DNA from: Orobanche coerulescens
Taxonomy: Eukaryota; Streptophyta; Magnoliopsida; Lamiales; Orobanchaceae
Reading direction: 5' to 3'
NCBI GenBank assembly: GCA_033398695.1
Contig: CM065801.1
Location: 107,935,170 to 107,999,169, forward strand
DNA: 64,000 nucleotides
Positions 43,417 to 54,852 of this stretch are shown here, in pieces. Made by a program: the position numbers and the translations under genes. Below the pieces are notes generated by a model. It was given only the letters and a program-made list of their open reading frames with translations. It did not search any database and was not told the origin of the DNA. How positions within the stretch are numbered: the first letter of the stretch is position 1; each line of letters begins with the position of its first letter.

Positions 43417-44603
43417 TGTTGTTGCCCAAAATATTTATCCGAAGATTAAATACTGCTGGAAGACGGACAACAAACAACAATTTGCGGGAGCACTTCCGAG
43501 AGAAGATAAATAATACAAGATTTGCCGGGTTTGTTAGGCCCGGGCTTGAATGCTCTCGCGAGATGATATTAATACAAATATTTGTGGATACAAGTATTAA
43601 TGTGAGAAATCTAGATACAATGAGTGTAAGAAGACTCTGTTAATCCGGATCTTGAGCGAAGCTCGGTGTTCTTCGTCCCTGCCGATCGTCTGCTTAGTGA
43701 GAGAGGCCGAGAGAAGAAGGACCGAATGATAGCTGTTGCCAAGAGTTGGAGATAGCCAAGTGTGTGTATTTTGATTCTGTATTGCGTGTGAAATGCGAGA
43801 ATGCCAGAGAGCTTTAAGAGTCAGAATCTCGGTCCCTGGACAAGTGCTGGGAGCCTTGTATATATAGTGGCAGCCGAGTCTTGTCCTCTGGCGGGCGATC
43901 GCCTTCCGGCCATTATAATAATGGGGCGATCGTCTGTCGGCCAATATTATAATGGGGCGATCAACCCGGGCTGTCGGGCTAAAGTCCAAGGTGGATGATG
44001 GCAGTCTGCCTAAACTCCAAGGCTACAGCCGGCAGCCAGCTGGGCGGTCCAATGAGGAGCCAGCACGCGTCCGGAATCTCTGTCACATGCGGCCCTACTG
44101 ACAACTTTCGGCGGCTTGTCGGCTGGTGGAGAGATTCTGCCAGGCTGTGGTCAATGACCCGTGATTCGCGGATCTTGTCTCGGCCCTTGCACGTGGTGTC
44201 TGTCCTGAGGTTCGGCCTTTGCCGACTGGATGTCCATCGGTGCTGATCGACATGAGGCGGTGGTCTCTAGCTGGTCATCAGAGGTCTCCATCGGCCAGTT
44301 GCTGAGGGTCGGCATTGGTCGGTCATCAAGGGTCGGTCGGCAGATGCCGAGAGAGGATCGCCCGCTTGTCGGTCGCCAGGAGTCGGTCGCCGAGTACCGA
44401 GTGACGATCGTATCTGAGGTCGATCGCTCGGCACCGGGACTTGTCCTGGGACCTTCGGTTGGCCGATTTAGCTTGTCCGCTGGGTAAAGGCTCGGCCGCC
44501 TGGTCGCTGGTCGGTAGTTTTGCCTTGGCTGCTCGGCAGTGGCTAGGTCGCCCGATCTCCGAGGCGATCGCCGGTCGGAGAGTGTTTAATTCTTGACACA
44601 ACA
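43417..44603 (-). mobile_element. G6: solo LTR of family G
   Basis: A single 1,187-bp LTR with complete ends and the TSD TGAGT on both sides, and no internal sequence. This is the usual product of recombination between the two LTRs of one element. Confidence 0.93.
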
Positions 44604-44608
44604 TGAGT
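44604..44608. repeat. Right TSD of G6 (TGAGT)
   Basis: Matches 43412-43416; T internal sequence resumes. Confidence 0.9.
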
Positions 44609-44781
44609 ATTTTCATCAATAACTTTAAAAATATTGTGTCAGCAAAAATCACTTTGAAACCTTTCTTTGAAATCATATTTTGTCCCTTTCGGACAACATT
44701 TATACTTTCACATATCCTTTCAAATCTTTTGCCGACACAATCATTCTATACTCATACCATAATTTTTAAGTTTTCATAAAA

Positions 44782-44786
44782 GAGTG
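44782..44786. repeat. Left TSD of G7 (GAGTG)
   Basis: Repeated at 49913-49917. Confidence 0.9.
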
Positions 44787-45939
44787 TGTTGTTGCCCAAA
44801 ATATTTATCCGAAGATTAATACTGCTGGAAGACGGACAACAAACAACAATTGCGGGAGCACTTCCGAGAGAAGATAAATAATACAAGATTTGCCGGGTTT
44901 GTTAGGCCCGGGCTTGAATGCTCTCGCGAGATGTAATTAATACAAATATTCGTGGATACAAGTATTAATGTGAGAAATATAGATACAATGAGTGTAAAAA
45001 GACTTTGTTAATCCGGCTCTTGAGCGAAGCTCGGTGTTCTTCGTCCCTGCCGATCGGTTGCTTGGTGAGAGAGGCCGGGAGAAGTGAGTACCGAATGATA
45101 GCTGTTGCCAAGAGTTGGAGATAGCCAAGTGCTGAGTATTGATTCTGTCTAGTGTGCTGAAATCGCGATAATGTCAGAGAGTTGGCCGAGTGCAGGGTGC
45201 CTTGTATATATAGGGGCAGTCGGGTCTTGTCTTCTGGCGGGCGATCGCCTTTCGGCCATTATAATAATGGGGCGATCGTCTGCCGGCCAATATTATAAGG
45301 GGGCGATCGCCCGGGCTGTCGGGCTAAAGTCCAAGGAAGAGGCTGGCAGTCTGCCTAAAGTCCAAAGCTACAGCCGGCTGCCAGCTGGGCGGTCCAATGA
45401 AGAGCCAGCACGCGTCCGGAGTCACTGTCACATGCGGCCCTACTGACAACTTTCGGTGGGCCTGTCGGCTGGTGGACGGATGCTGACAGGCTGTGGTCAA
45501 TGATCCGAGATTCGCGGATCTTGTCTCGGCTCTTGCACGTGGTGCCAGTCTTGAGGCTCGGCCTTTGCCGACTGGATGGCCATCGGCCCTGATCGACATG
45601 AGGCGGTCGTCTCTAGCTGGTCATCAGAGGTCGCCATCGGCCAGCTGCCGAGGGTCGGAATTGGTCGGGCACCAAGGGTCGGTCGGCAGGTGCCGAGGGA
45701 TGGTTGTCCCCAGTCGGTCGCCAGGAGTCGGTCGCCGAGTACCGAGAGATGATCGTATTTGATGTCGATTGCTCGGCACCGGGACTTGTCCTGGGACCTT
45801 CGGTTGGCCGATTTAGCTTGTCCGCTGGGTAAAGGCTCGGCCGCCTGGTCGGTCGCGGCAGCTTCGCTCGCCGGCAGTGGCTAGGTCGCCCGATCTCCGA
45901 GGCGATCGCCGGTTGGAGAGTGTAATTCTTGACACAACA
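44787..45939 (-). repeat. G7 3' LTR
   Basis: 1,153 bp, next to the polypurine tract at 45940-45959. A ~40-bp stretch near 45850-45885 (GGTCGGTCGCGGCAGC) is rearranged relative to other copies. Confidence 0.92.
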
Positions 45940-46797
45940 ATTGCCCCCCAGCTTGCTCCTATGTTGAAGACATGGGGCGAGGTGGTTCTTGCTGGCGATC
46001 GTGTAGGATGAGGACGGGCGATCTTGCTGAGCCGACTTTTGGATTCGGACTTGGGCTATCATGGTCGATTGGCTAGCTATCTTTCGGTCTTGTACCTGCA
46101 AAAACAACATTGGTCGATCCTCCTCGGAAACTTGGTGGTTTCGCTTGTTTTGAGGAATCGTGCACAGTTGCGGAGTTCGATGGACCGACTCCATGACCGT
46201 GTCTTGATGCGCGAAGACATTGAGTGTCTCGTGACTCACTTTATTATGAGGGTCCTCTGTTAGGCTGCGCCTCGCCTCGTATTTAAACGAAGGGTGTGCG
46301 GTCTCAGTCTAGAGGAGTCCTTGCGCGGGGCAGCGTCGGATGAATCAACTCCACGCCCGCGGCTTGTTTAGCTCTGCTTCCACCTCGGCCCGCCATGGAG
46401 ATGACGAACCTCGACGGTGTACGTTGAGACGGGGGTAATGGCACGTGTCCACTGATTAATTTTGGAGAGCCCTCAGACTACGCCGGCCTCGTATTTAAAC
46501 GAAGGGCGGGCGATCTCGGCCGAAAGGGACCTTGCATGGCCGAAGCAGCCGGTTCCATCGACTGCCAGGACCATGGCTTTATGATGTGCGGTGGAGGCGA
46601 TCGCGAGCCTTAGTCCCTCATGTTAAATGCTGGACTGTAGATGGCGATCGTGTCCTCCGGGTTGCTGATGATGTAGCGTGATGATCGGCGATCGGGCCGG
46701 AAGACTGGCGATCGTCGCTCGGCTGCCGATCGCTTTATTCGTAGTTCGATATCAGCGATCGGGCGGGATATCATCGTCCGGGCGCCGATCGCGCTGC
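45940..46797 (-). other. G7 polypurine tract and non-coding tail
   Basis: Reverse complement of 45940-45959 is GGAGCAAGCTGGGGGGCAAT. The remaining 0.84 kb carries the TTTAAATA motif pair (about 46278 and 46490) and no convincing frame. A ~60-codon frame at 46610-46801 resembles the C-terminal extension of G3 gag (ending FNMRD) but is out of phase with G7 gag. Confidence 0.65.
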
Positions 46798-48027
46798 TCA
46801 CAGGCTAAGTAGGAACCTTTGCCTGGCCAGAAAATCTGCGGCTCTAGCCCGGAAGGCTGCGTAGGTTGTAGGTTGGTTCTTCGTGAGATGCCTGAACATA
46901 GGCGAAAAACCCTGAAATCCTCCTAGGACCGCGTAGAGGGCGGTCTCATCGCTTACGGGCTCGCCGTTGAGGATGATCACGTCTACCCGGTCGATGTATT
47001 CCGAGTCGGACTGTTCTTCTCCCTGCTTGATTTGCATCATGCGAAGGGGACCTTCTGGCCGGACGACTCTGGTGGCGAAGTACTCCGTGAAGACGTGCGC
47101 CAGCTGGTTAAAACAGCCAATGGACCGAGGTGGCAATGAGGTGTACCACCGGTGGGCGAGGTCGTCCAGCATCATAGGGAACATTCGGCACCTGGTCGCG
47201 TCTGATGTCCCACACCCGGTCATGTAGATGTTGAACTTCCTCAGGTGTGTCTGGGGGTCCGATCGCCCCTCGTACACGGGTGTTTGCGGGGGAGCGATCC
47301 TGTGTTGCACGGGGGCGAGCTCGATGTCGATCGCGAGCGGCTCGCTTGGCTAGGTGATCGTCTTCATGGCGCCTGCCCTGGATTCCAGGAGCGCTTTCAC
47401 GTCGTCGAGCTGACATTGTAATGCGGCAATCGCCGTGGCTCGGCTGCTCGCTGATCGGCTTTGGGAGCGGGAGCCGAGGCGATCGTGTACCGATCTACGG
47501 ACTCCGCTGCTTCCGACCTCGGCTATTTGGCGAGCGGGATCCAGACGGCTAGGCTGCCTTCTGGGAGCCGGGTAGGCCGAACTCCTGGTGACGGACTCAA
47601 ACTCCGTCGTCTCGTAGCTGGGACCGGACTGCCCCGATCGCCAGGTCGGGTCACTGCCCAGGCGATCGAAGACAGAGGTGCCCCGGCTGCCGAGCGCCTC
47701 CTCATGCGGATGAGAGCCTCCTGGCGATCGCTCGGCCAGTAACACCTTGAGCTTCCGCTTGGACTTCCGGCGGGCGGCCGAGGGGGTGATAGCAGGAGGC
47801 GCGTCGAGAGCACTCCGTCGCAGCTGTAGGACGGCCATGACCTCGTCGATCTGTTCCTTGGTTCGGAGCTGATCGAGCGAGAGGCTTGGGCCGCCGTCCA
47901 GGGATGGGATTGAGCGTCTCTGACCGCGGCGGCTGCCTTCCACCATCGGCTGTGGCTCGGACTGGGACGGAACGGGGGGTCTGGCCGGCTGGTCAGTGGC
48001 TTTCTTCGACGCGGAGGTGGAAGATAT
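46798..48027 (-). pseudogene. gag: G7 gag: one long frame with a lost start and one stop
   Basis: The whole gag is in one frame of 409 codons, unlike all other copies. The position of the usual start ATG (48027-48025) reads ATA, and codon 226 (47352-47350) is TAG where relatives have a Glu codon (MKTIAEPSEP). N-terminal residues 1-150 are Arg/Ser/Pro-rich (RRGQRRSIPSLDGGPSLSLD, AARRKSKRKLK). The region around 200-225 is likely helical (LDDVKALLESRAGAMK). The gag core at ~257-370 has GRSDPQTHLRKFNIYMTGCG, AHRWYTSLPPRSIGCFNQL and SEYIDRVD. It ends RQRFLLSL. No zinc knuckle or pol is attached. Confidence 0.88.
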
Positions 48028-48155
48028 GATTTCTGAAAGATTTCTTTGAAGCGCAGTGAGTGTCACTTCAAGTATCTGCCCCGAGAACAGTGAGTGTTCT
48101 TCGAGACGGTAGGAATAGAAATTTGAGGGTTGGAAGCCCTTCCTCTAGCGCCAAT
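48028..48155 (-). promoter_or_regulatory. G7 leader and primer-binding site
   Basis: Minus strand ATTGGCGCTAGAGGAAGGG at 48155-48137 adjoins the 5' LTR. The leader is conserved with G4 and G5. Confidence 0.7.
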
Positions 48156-49912
48156 TGTTGTTGCCCAAAATATTTATCCGAAGATTAATACTGCTGGAAG
48201 ACGGACAACAAACAACAATTGCGGGAGCACTTCCGAGAGAAGATAAATAATACAAGATTTGCCGGGTTTGTTAGGCCCGGTCTTGAATGCTCTCGCGAGA
48301 TGTTATTAATACAAATATTCGTGGATACAAGTATTAATGTGAGAAATCTAGATACAATGAGTGTAAAAAGACTCTGTTAATCCGGCTCTTGAGCGAAGCT
48401 CGGTGTTCTTCGTCCCTGCCGATCGTCTGCTTGGTGAGAGAGGCCGAGAGAAGTGAGTACCGAATGATAGCTGTTGCCAAGAGTTGGAGATAGCCAAGTG
48501 CTGAGTATTGATTCTGTCTAGTGTGCTGAAATCGCGATAATGTCAGAGAGTTGGCCGAGTGCAGGGTGCCTTGTATATATAGGGGCAGCCGGGTCTTGTC
48601 TTCTGGCGGGCGATCGCCTTCCGGCCATTATAATAATGGGGCGATCGTCTGCTGGCCAATATTATAAGGGGGCGATCGCTCGGGTTGTCGGGCTAAAGTC
48701 CAAGGAAGAGGCTGGCAGTCTGCCTAAAGTCCAAAGCTACAGCCGGCTGCCAGCTGGGCGGTCCAATGAAGAGCCAGCACGCGTCCGGAGCCACTGTCAC
48801 ATGCGGCCCTACTGACAACTTTCGGCGGGCCTGTCGGCTGGTGTACGGATGCTGACAGGCTGTGGTCAATGATCCGAGATTCGCGGATCTTGTCTCGGCT
48901 CTTGCACGTGGTGCCAGTCTTGAGGCTCGGCCTTTGCCGACTGGATGGCCATCGGCCCTGATCGACATGAGGCGGTCGTCTCTAGCTGGTCATCAGAGGT
49001 CGCCATCGGCCAGCTGCCGAGCGTCGGCATTGGTCGGGCACCAAGGGTCGGTCGGCAGGTGCCGAGGGATGGTCGTCTCCAGTCGGTCGCCAGGAGTCGG
49101 TCGCCGAGTACCGAGAGATGATCATATTTGATGTCGATCTCTCGGCACCGGGACTTGTCCTGGGACCTTCGGTTGGCCGATTTAGCTTGTCCGCTAGGTA
49201 AAGGCTCGGCCGCCTGGTCGCTCGTCGGCAGTTCTGCCTTGGCTGCTCGGCAGTGGCTAGGTCGCCCGATCTCCGAGGCGATCGCCGGTCGGAAGTCCAA
49301 GGAAGAGGCTGGCAGTCTGCCTAAAGTCCAAAGCTACAGCCGGCTGCCAGCTGGGCGGTCCAATGAAGAGCCAGCATGCGTCCGGAGTCACTGTCACATG
49401 CGGCCCTACTGACAACTTTCGGCGGGCCTATCGGCTGGTGGACGGATGCTGACAGGCTGTGGTCAATGATCCGAGATTCGCGAATCTTGTCTCGGCTCTT
49501 GCACGTGGTGCCAGTCTTGAGGCTCGGCCTTTGCCGACTGGATGGCCATCGGCCCTGATCGACATGAGGCGGTCGTCTCTAGCTGGTCATCAGAGGTCGC
49601 CATCGGCCAGCTGCCGAGGGTCGGCATTGGTCGGGCACCAAGGGTCGGTCGGCAGGTGCCGAGGGATGGTCGTCTCCAGTCGGTCGCCAGGAGTCGGTCG
49701 CCGAGTACCGAGAGATGATCGTATTTGATGTCGATCGCTCGGCACCGGGACTTGTCCTGGGACCTTTGGTTGGCCGATTTAGCTTGTTCGCTGGGTAAAG
49801 GCTCGGCCGCCTGGTCGCTGGTCGGCAGTTCTGCCTTGGCTGCTCGGTAGTGGCTAGGTCGCCCGATCTCCGAGGCGATCGCCGGTCGGAGAGTGTAATT
49901 ATTGACACAACA
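48156..49912 (-). repeat. G7 5' LTR with internal duplication
   Basis: 1,757 bp; 1,160 bp once one duplicate is removed. Complete ends on both sides. TATATATA at 48574-48581. Confidence 0.92.
48696..49889. repeat. 597-bp tandem duplication in the G7 5' LTR
   Basis: 48696-49292 and 49293-49889 are direct copies (both start AAGTCCAAGGAAGAGGCTGG and end GATCGCCGGTCGG). They differ at only a small number of sites. Confidence 0.92.
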
Positions 49913-49917
49913 GAGTG
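49913..49917. repeat. Right TSD of G7 (GAGTG)
   Basis: Matches 44782-44786; T6 internal sequence resumes with AATACTTG. Confidence 0.9.
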
Positions 49918-50385
49918 AATACTTGAAAACATTACCTCAGAGTCGACGTTGGGCAGCAGCGATGAACCACATATTCTCCCGAAAATATAATCATGCCGTA
50001 ATTATTCGTTATACTATTAAAAATAAGAAAGTTTTGAAATATTCTTGTTTTGTATAAGTAAATCTTTTTTTTAAACCTCCTTAACTATATAGATCCATAC
50101 TTATACAGTCTTGGAATACCTCTCGTTCTGGTGAGAATTTGGCTCAGTCATGTCCCCCTCCGCCTAGAAGCCTTGTTAGGAGCCGCTCGTTGTCCGTGCC
50201 CTTTTTCTTATTGCACCGGTGATCACCCCCCTTTCTCGGAGCCGCTCATTGTCCGTGCCATTTTCTGTTGCACCGGCGATCACTCCCCACCCTCGTTGGC
50301 CCCGGGTGTCACATGTTCACCAGCTTCCGCTTGGTTCATCCCCAAATCTCACCGTAGTGAGAGAGGCCTTGCTCCGATACCATTC

Positions 50386-52606
50386 TGTAACGCCCTAACT
50401 TTCTTAATTAAAAAGAACGTTACACAACTCAATTTTTTCTTAAATTTTTTTATATAAATTCGGCGTATTTGGGGAAGCATTATAGTCAGTAAATTTTCAA
50501 TAAAACTCATTTATTCAACCATCAGTACATTTTTACAAAAACATGAGAAATCAAATATTCGGACATAGTGCGTTGAAATTATATTCGTTGAAGAACATCA
50601 AGTATTTCGTAAAAATAATAATAATTACGGCGACAACATCTTTTATTATTTAGAAATTCATCGTGTTGGGAGTATGTATTCATCTTCTGTGTGTCTCGTT
50701 CATCGATTCCTTAGCCTGAAAAACATAAATGACGAGGTGTGAGTATGCGAGCATACTCGGTGAGCTTAAACCCTTATAAATCGTCAAAATCATGTTGTGT
50801 AATGCACATAAAACATTCTTATCTGTGTGAGACTCGTCTCGGATTTTTTTCATTCTTTCGACCCCTCGCGGGTCGTCATGTTACACGACACAACGATGAC
50901 CGCAACATATTAAAACAGTATAATCTCACTTCGTTTGCTGAAATCTTGAAATATCTTCCTTTGAATTTGGCTCGGTTGTCCTTCTTGGATCCCGGATACG
51001 CTTCTCCTAGCACTTGAAAATACTTTTTCATATTTCCGGTCATAAATTCGTGATGTAAAATCTGAAATCTCTTTGAGGACTTTTATCAAACACCTTTGAA
51101 ACACTGTGAGATTTGAGCTTCCTGTTTGATCGGGCTTTTGGTAGCTTTTATAATTTTTTGGAAGTCAAATATGTTACGGGCGTCTTAAAGTAGAGTTTCA
51201 CAGCTTCAAAATGGTATATCATTTGTTGGTAAATACGTATGTATACATATATTTATAGGAGTCCAAATTCGGCTGAAAATCAACCTTACTCGGACTGAGG
51301 CCTTATCCGGACGGTGGCGAAAAGGTTCTGTCGACCTTATCCGGACAAATGGGATGACCTTATCCGGACAGATGGCCTGAAGCTTCGCCGGTCGTGACCG
51401 ACCTTATCGAGACCTTATCCTGGACAGCGTTGAGAAACTTCGGCCGTGACCGGCATTGTCGGTAGGCGTGTCGGCGGTGGCCGGCAGATGTCCGTCAAAT
51501 TGGCTCGGCAGTTCGACCCCTTCCCGGTGTCCATATTCGATTTTCCGACCTGTTCCGGACTCGTCGGAGTTAAATCTTTGATATGCTCGGAAAGGATTTT
51601 CGATAATAATAATAAAATAATTTAATATTATTTTTGCAATATAAGTGTTTTGTAGTGAAATTTTATCGTATCAAAATCGTCGGAACTTTTCGAAATCACT
51701 TTCATAAATTCTAAAAACGATCCTTATAATTTATTTTGAAATCTTTTCCTTCTAAGTCCTTCATTTTATGCTAGGAATGTATCGGTCCAAGTATCGGACA
51801 ACCTCTAAATATTAAAAAATCAAAATTCATGATCGTTAGCAAAATAAATAGCATTTAAATAAGTATTGGGGCGTTACAATCCTCCCCCCTTTAAAAAATT
51901 TCGTCCTCAAAATTGATCTTCGTAAAGAACTTTGAAAATCTGTATCAAACTTTGTATGAGTATTTTCATCAATAACTTTAAAAATATTGTGTCAGCAAAA
52001 ATCACTTTGAAACCTTTCTTTGAAATAATATTTTGTCCCTTTCGGACAACATTTATACTTTCACATATCCTTTCAAATCTCTTGCCGACACAATCATTCT
52101 ATACTCATACCATAATTTTTAAGTTTTCATAAAAGAGTGAATACTTGAAAACATTACCTCAGAGTCGACGTTGGGCGTGACGATGAACCACATATTCTCC
52201 CGAAAATATAATCATGCCGTAATTATTCGTTATACTTTTAAAAATAAGAAAGTTTTGAAATATTCTAGTTTTGTATAAGTAAATCTTTTTTTTAAACCTC
52301 CTTAACTGTATAGTCCCATACATATACAGTCTTGGAATACCTCTCATTCTGGTGAGAATTTGGCTAAGTCATGTCCCCCTCCGCCTAGAAGCCTTGTTAG
52401 GAGCCGCTCGTTGTCCGTGCCCTTTTTCTTATTGCACCGGCGATCACTCCCCTTTCTCGGAGCCGCTCATTGTCCGTGCCATTTTCTATTCCACCGGCAA
52501 TCACTCCCCGCCCTCGTCGGCCCCGGGTGTCACATGTTCACCAGCTTCTGCTTGGTTCATCCCCAAATCTCACCGTACTGAGAGAGGCCTTGCTCCGATA
52601 CCATTC
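50386..52606 (-). repeat. T7: unit of the T array
   Basis: LTR 50386-51878 (1,493 bp), internal segment 51879-52606 (728 bp), haplotype A. The LTR has private marks (GACCGCAACATATT, GAAACACTG, GGAAGTCAAATATG) that reappear only in the right part of T10. Confidence 0.92.
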
Positions 52607-54852
52607 TGTAACGCCCTAACTTTCTTAATTAAAAAGAACGTTACACAACTCAATTTTTTCTGAAATTTTTTTATATAAATTCGGCGTATTTCTTGAAGCA
52701 TTATAGTCAGTAAATTTTCAATAAAAGTCATTTATTCAACCATCAGTACATTTTTACAAAAACATGGGAAATCAAATATTCGGACATAGTGCGTTGAAAT
52801 TATATTCGTTGAAGAACATCAAGTATTTCGTAAAAATAATAATAATTACGGCGACAACATCTTTTATTATTTAGAAATTCATCGTGTTGGGAGTATGTAT
52901 TCATCTTCTGTGTGTCTCGTTCATCGATTCCTTAGCCTGAAAAACATAAAGGACGAGGTGTGAGTACGCGAGCATACTCGGTGAGCTTAAACCCTTATAA
53001 ATCGTCAAAATCATGTTGTTAAATGCACATAAAACATTCTTATCTGTGTGAGACTCGTCTCGGATTTCTTTCATTCTTTCGACCCCTCGCGGATCGTCAT
53101 GTTACACGACACAACGATGACCGTAACATATTAAAACAGTATAACCTCACTTCGTTTGCTGAAATCTTGAAATATCTTCCTTTGAATTTGGCTCGGTTGT
53201 CCTTCTTGGATCCCGGATACGCTTCTCCTAGCACTTGAAAATACTTTTTCATATTTCGGTCATAAATTCTTGATGTAAAATCTGAAATCTCTTTGAGGAC
53301 TTTTATCAAACACCTTTGAAAAACTGTGAGATTTGAGCTTCCTGTTTGATCGGGCTTTTGGTAGCTTTTATAATTTTTGGAAGTGAAATATGTTACGGGC
53401 GTCTTAAAGTAGAGGTTCACAGCTTCAAAATGGTATATCATTTGTTGGTAAATACGTATGTATACATATATTTATAGGAGTCCAAATTCGGCTGAAAATC
53501 AACCTTACTCGGACAGCTGGAGGCCTTATCCGGACAGCTGGCCGAAAAGGTTCTGTCGGTCGTGACCGACCTTATCCGGACAGCTGGACAGCCTTATCCG
53601 GACAGATGGCCCTGAAGCTTCTGTCGGTCGTGACCGACCTTATCCAGACAGCCTTATCCGGACAGCGTTGAGAAACTTCTGTCGGCCGTGACCGGCAGCT
53701 GTCGGTAGGCGTGTCCGGCGGTGACCGGCAGATGTCCGTCAAATTGGCTCGGCCGGTTCGACCCCTTCCCGGTGTCCATATTCGATTTTCCGACCTGTTC
53801 CGGACTCGTCGGAGTTAAATCTTTGATATGCTCGGAAAGGATTTTCGATAATAATAATAAAATAGTTTAATATTATTTTTGCAATATAAGTGTTTTGTAG
53901 TGAAATTTTATCGTATCAAAATCGTCGGAACTTTTCGAAATCACTTTCATAAATTCTAAAAACGATCCTTATAATTTATTTTGAAATCTTTTCCTTCTAA
54001 GTCCTTCATTTTATGCTAGGAATGTATCGGTCCAAGTATCGGACAACCTGTAAATATTAAAAAATCAAAATTCATGATCGTTAGCAAAATAAATAGCATT
54101 TAAATAAGTATTGGGGCGTTACAATCCTCCCCCCTTTAAAAAATTTCGTCCTCGAAATTGATCTTCGTAAAGAACTTTGAAAATCTGTATCAAACTTTGT
54201 ATGAGTATTTTCATCAATAACTTTAAAAATATTGTGTCAGCAAAAATCACTTTGAAACCTTTCTTTGAAATAATATTTTGTCCCTTTCGGACAACATTTA
54301 TACTTTCACATATCCTTTCAAATCTCTTGCCGACACAATCATTCTATACTCATACCATAATTTTTAAGTTTTCATAAAAGAGTGAATACTTGAAAACATT
54401 ACCTCAGAGTCGACGTTGGGCAGCAGCGATGAACCACATATTCTCCCGAAAATATAATCATGCCGTAATTATTCGTTATACTTTTAAAAATAAGAAAGTT
54501 TTGAAATATTCTAGTTTTGTATAAGTAAATCTTTTTTTTAAACCTCCTTAACTGTATAGTCCCATACATATACAGTCTTGGAATACCTCTCATTCTGGTG
54601 AGAATTTGGCTAAGTCATGTCCCCCTCCGCCTAGAAGCCTTGTTAGGAGCCGCTCGTTGTCCGTGCCCTTTTTCTTATTGCACCGGCGATCACTCCCCTT
54701 TCTCGGAGCCGCTCATTGTCCGTGCCATTTTCTATTCCACCGGCAATCACTCCCCGCCCTCGTCGGCCCCGGGTGTCACATGCTCACCAGCTTCTGCTTG
54801 GTTCATCCCCAAATCTCACCGTACTGAGAGAGGCCTTGCTCCGATACCATTC
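52607..54852 (-). repeat. T8: unit of the T array
   Basis: LTR 52607-54123 (1,517 bp), internal segment 54124-54852 (729 bp), haplotype A throughout. The LTR carries GTTGTTAAATGCAC, shared with T9 and T11 only. Confidence 0.92.

Larger units (their letters stand above)
44787..49912 (-). mobile_element. G7: complete family G element with an enlarged 5' LTR
   Basis: Minus strand: 5' LTR 49912-48156, primer site, gag, tail, polypurine tract, 3' LTR 45939-44787. TSD GAGTG. Total 5,126 bp, of which 597 bp is a tandem duplication inside the 5' LTR. It carries the best-preserved gag frame in the window. Confidence 0.93.
41827..50385 (-). repeat. T6: unit interrupted by G6 and G7
   Basis: LTR 41827-43333 (1,507 bp), haplotype B, starting TGTAATGCCC, with small deletions near 42356-42380. 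The internal segment is 43334-43416, 44609-44786 and 49918-50385, adding to 729 bp once the insertions and one TSD copy each are removed. The internal markers are haplotype A. Confidence 0.9.
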
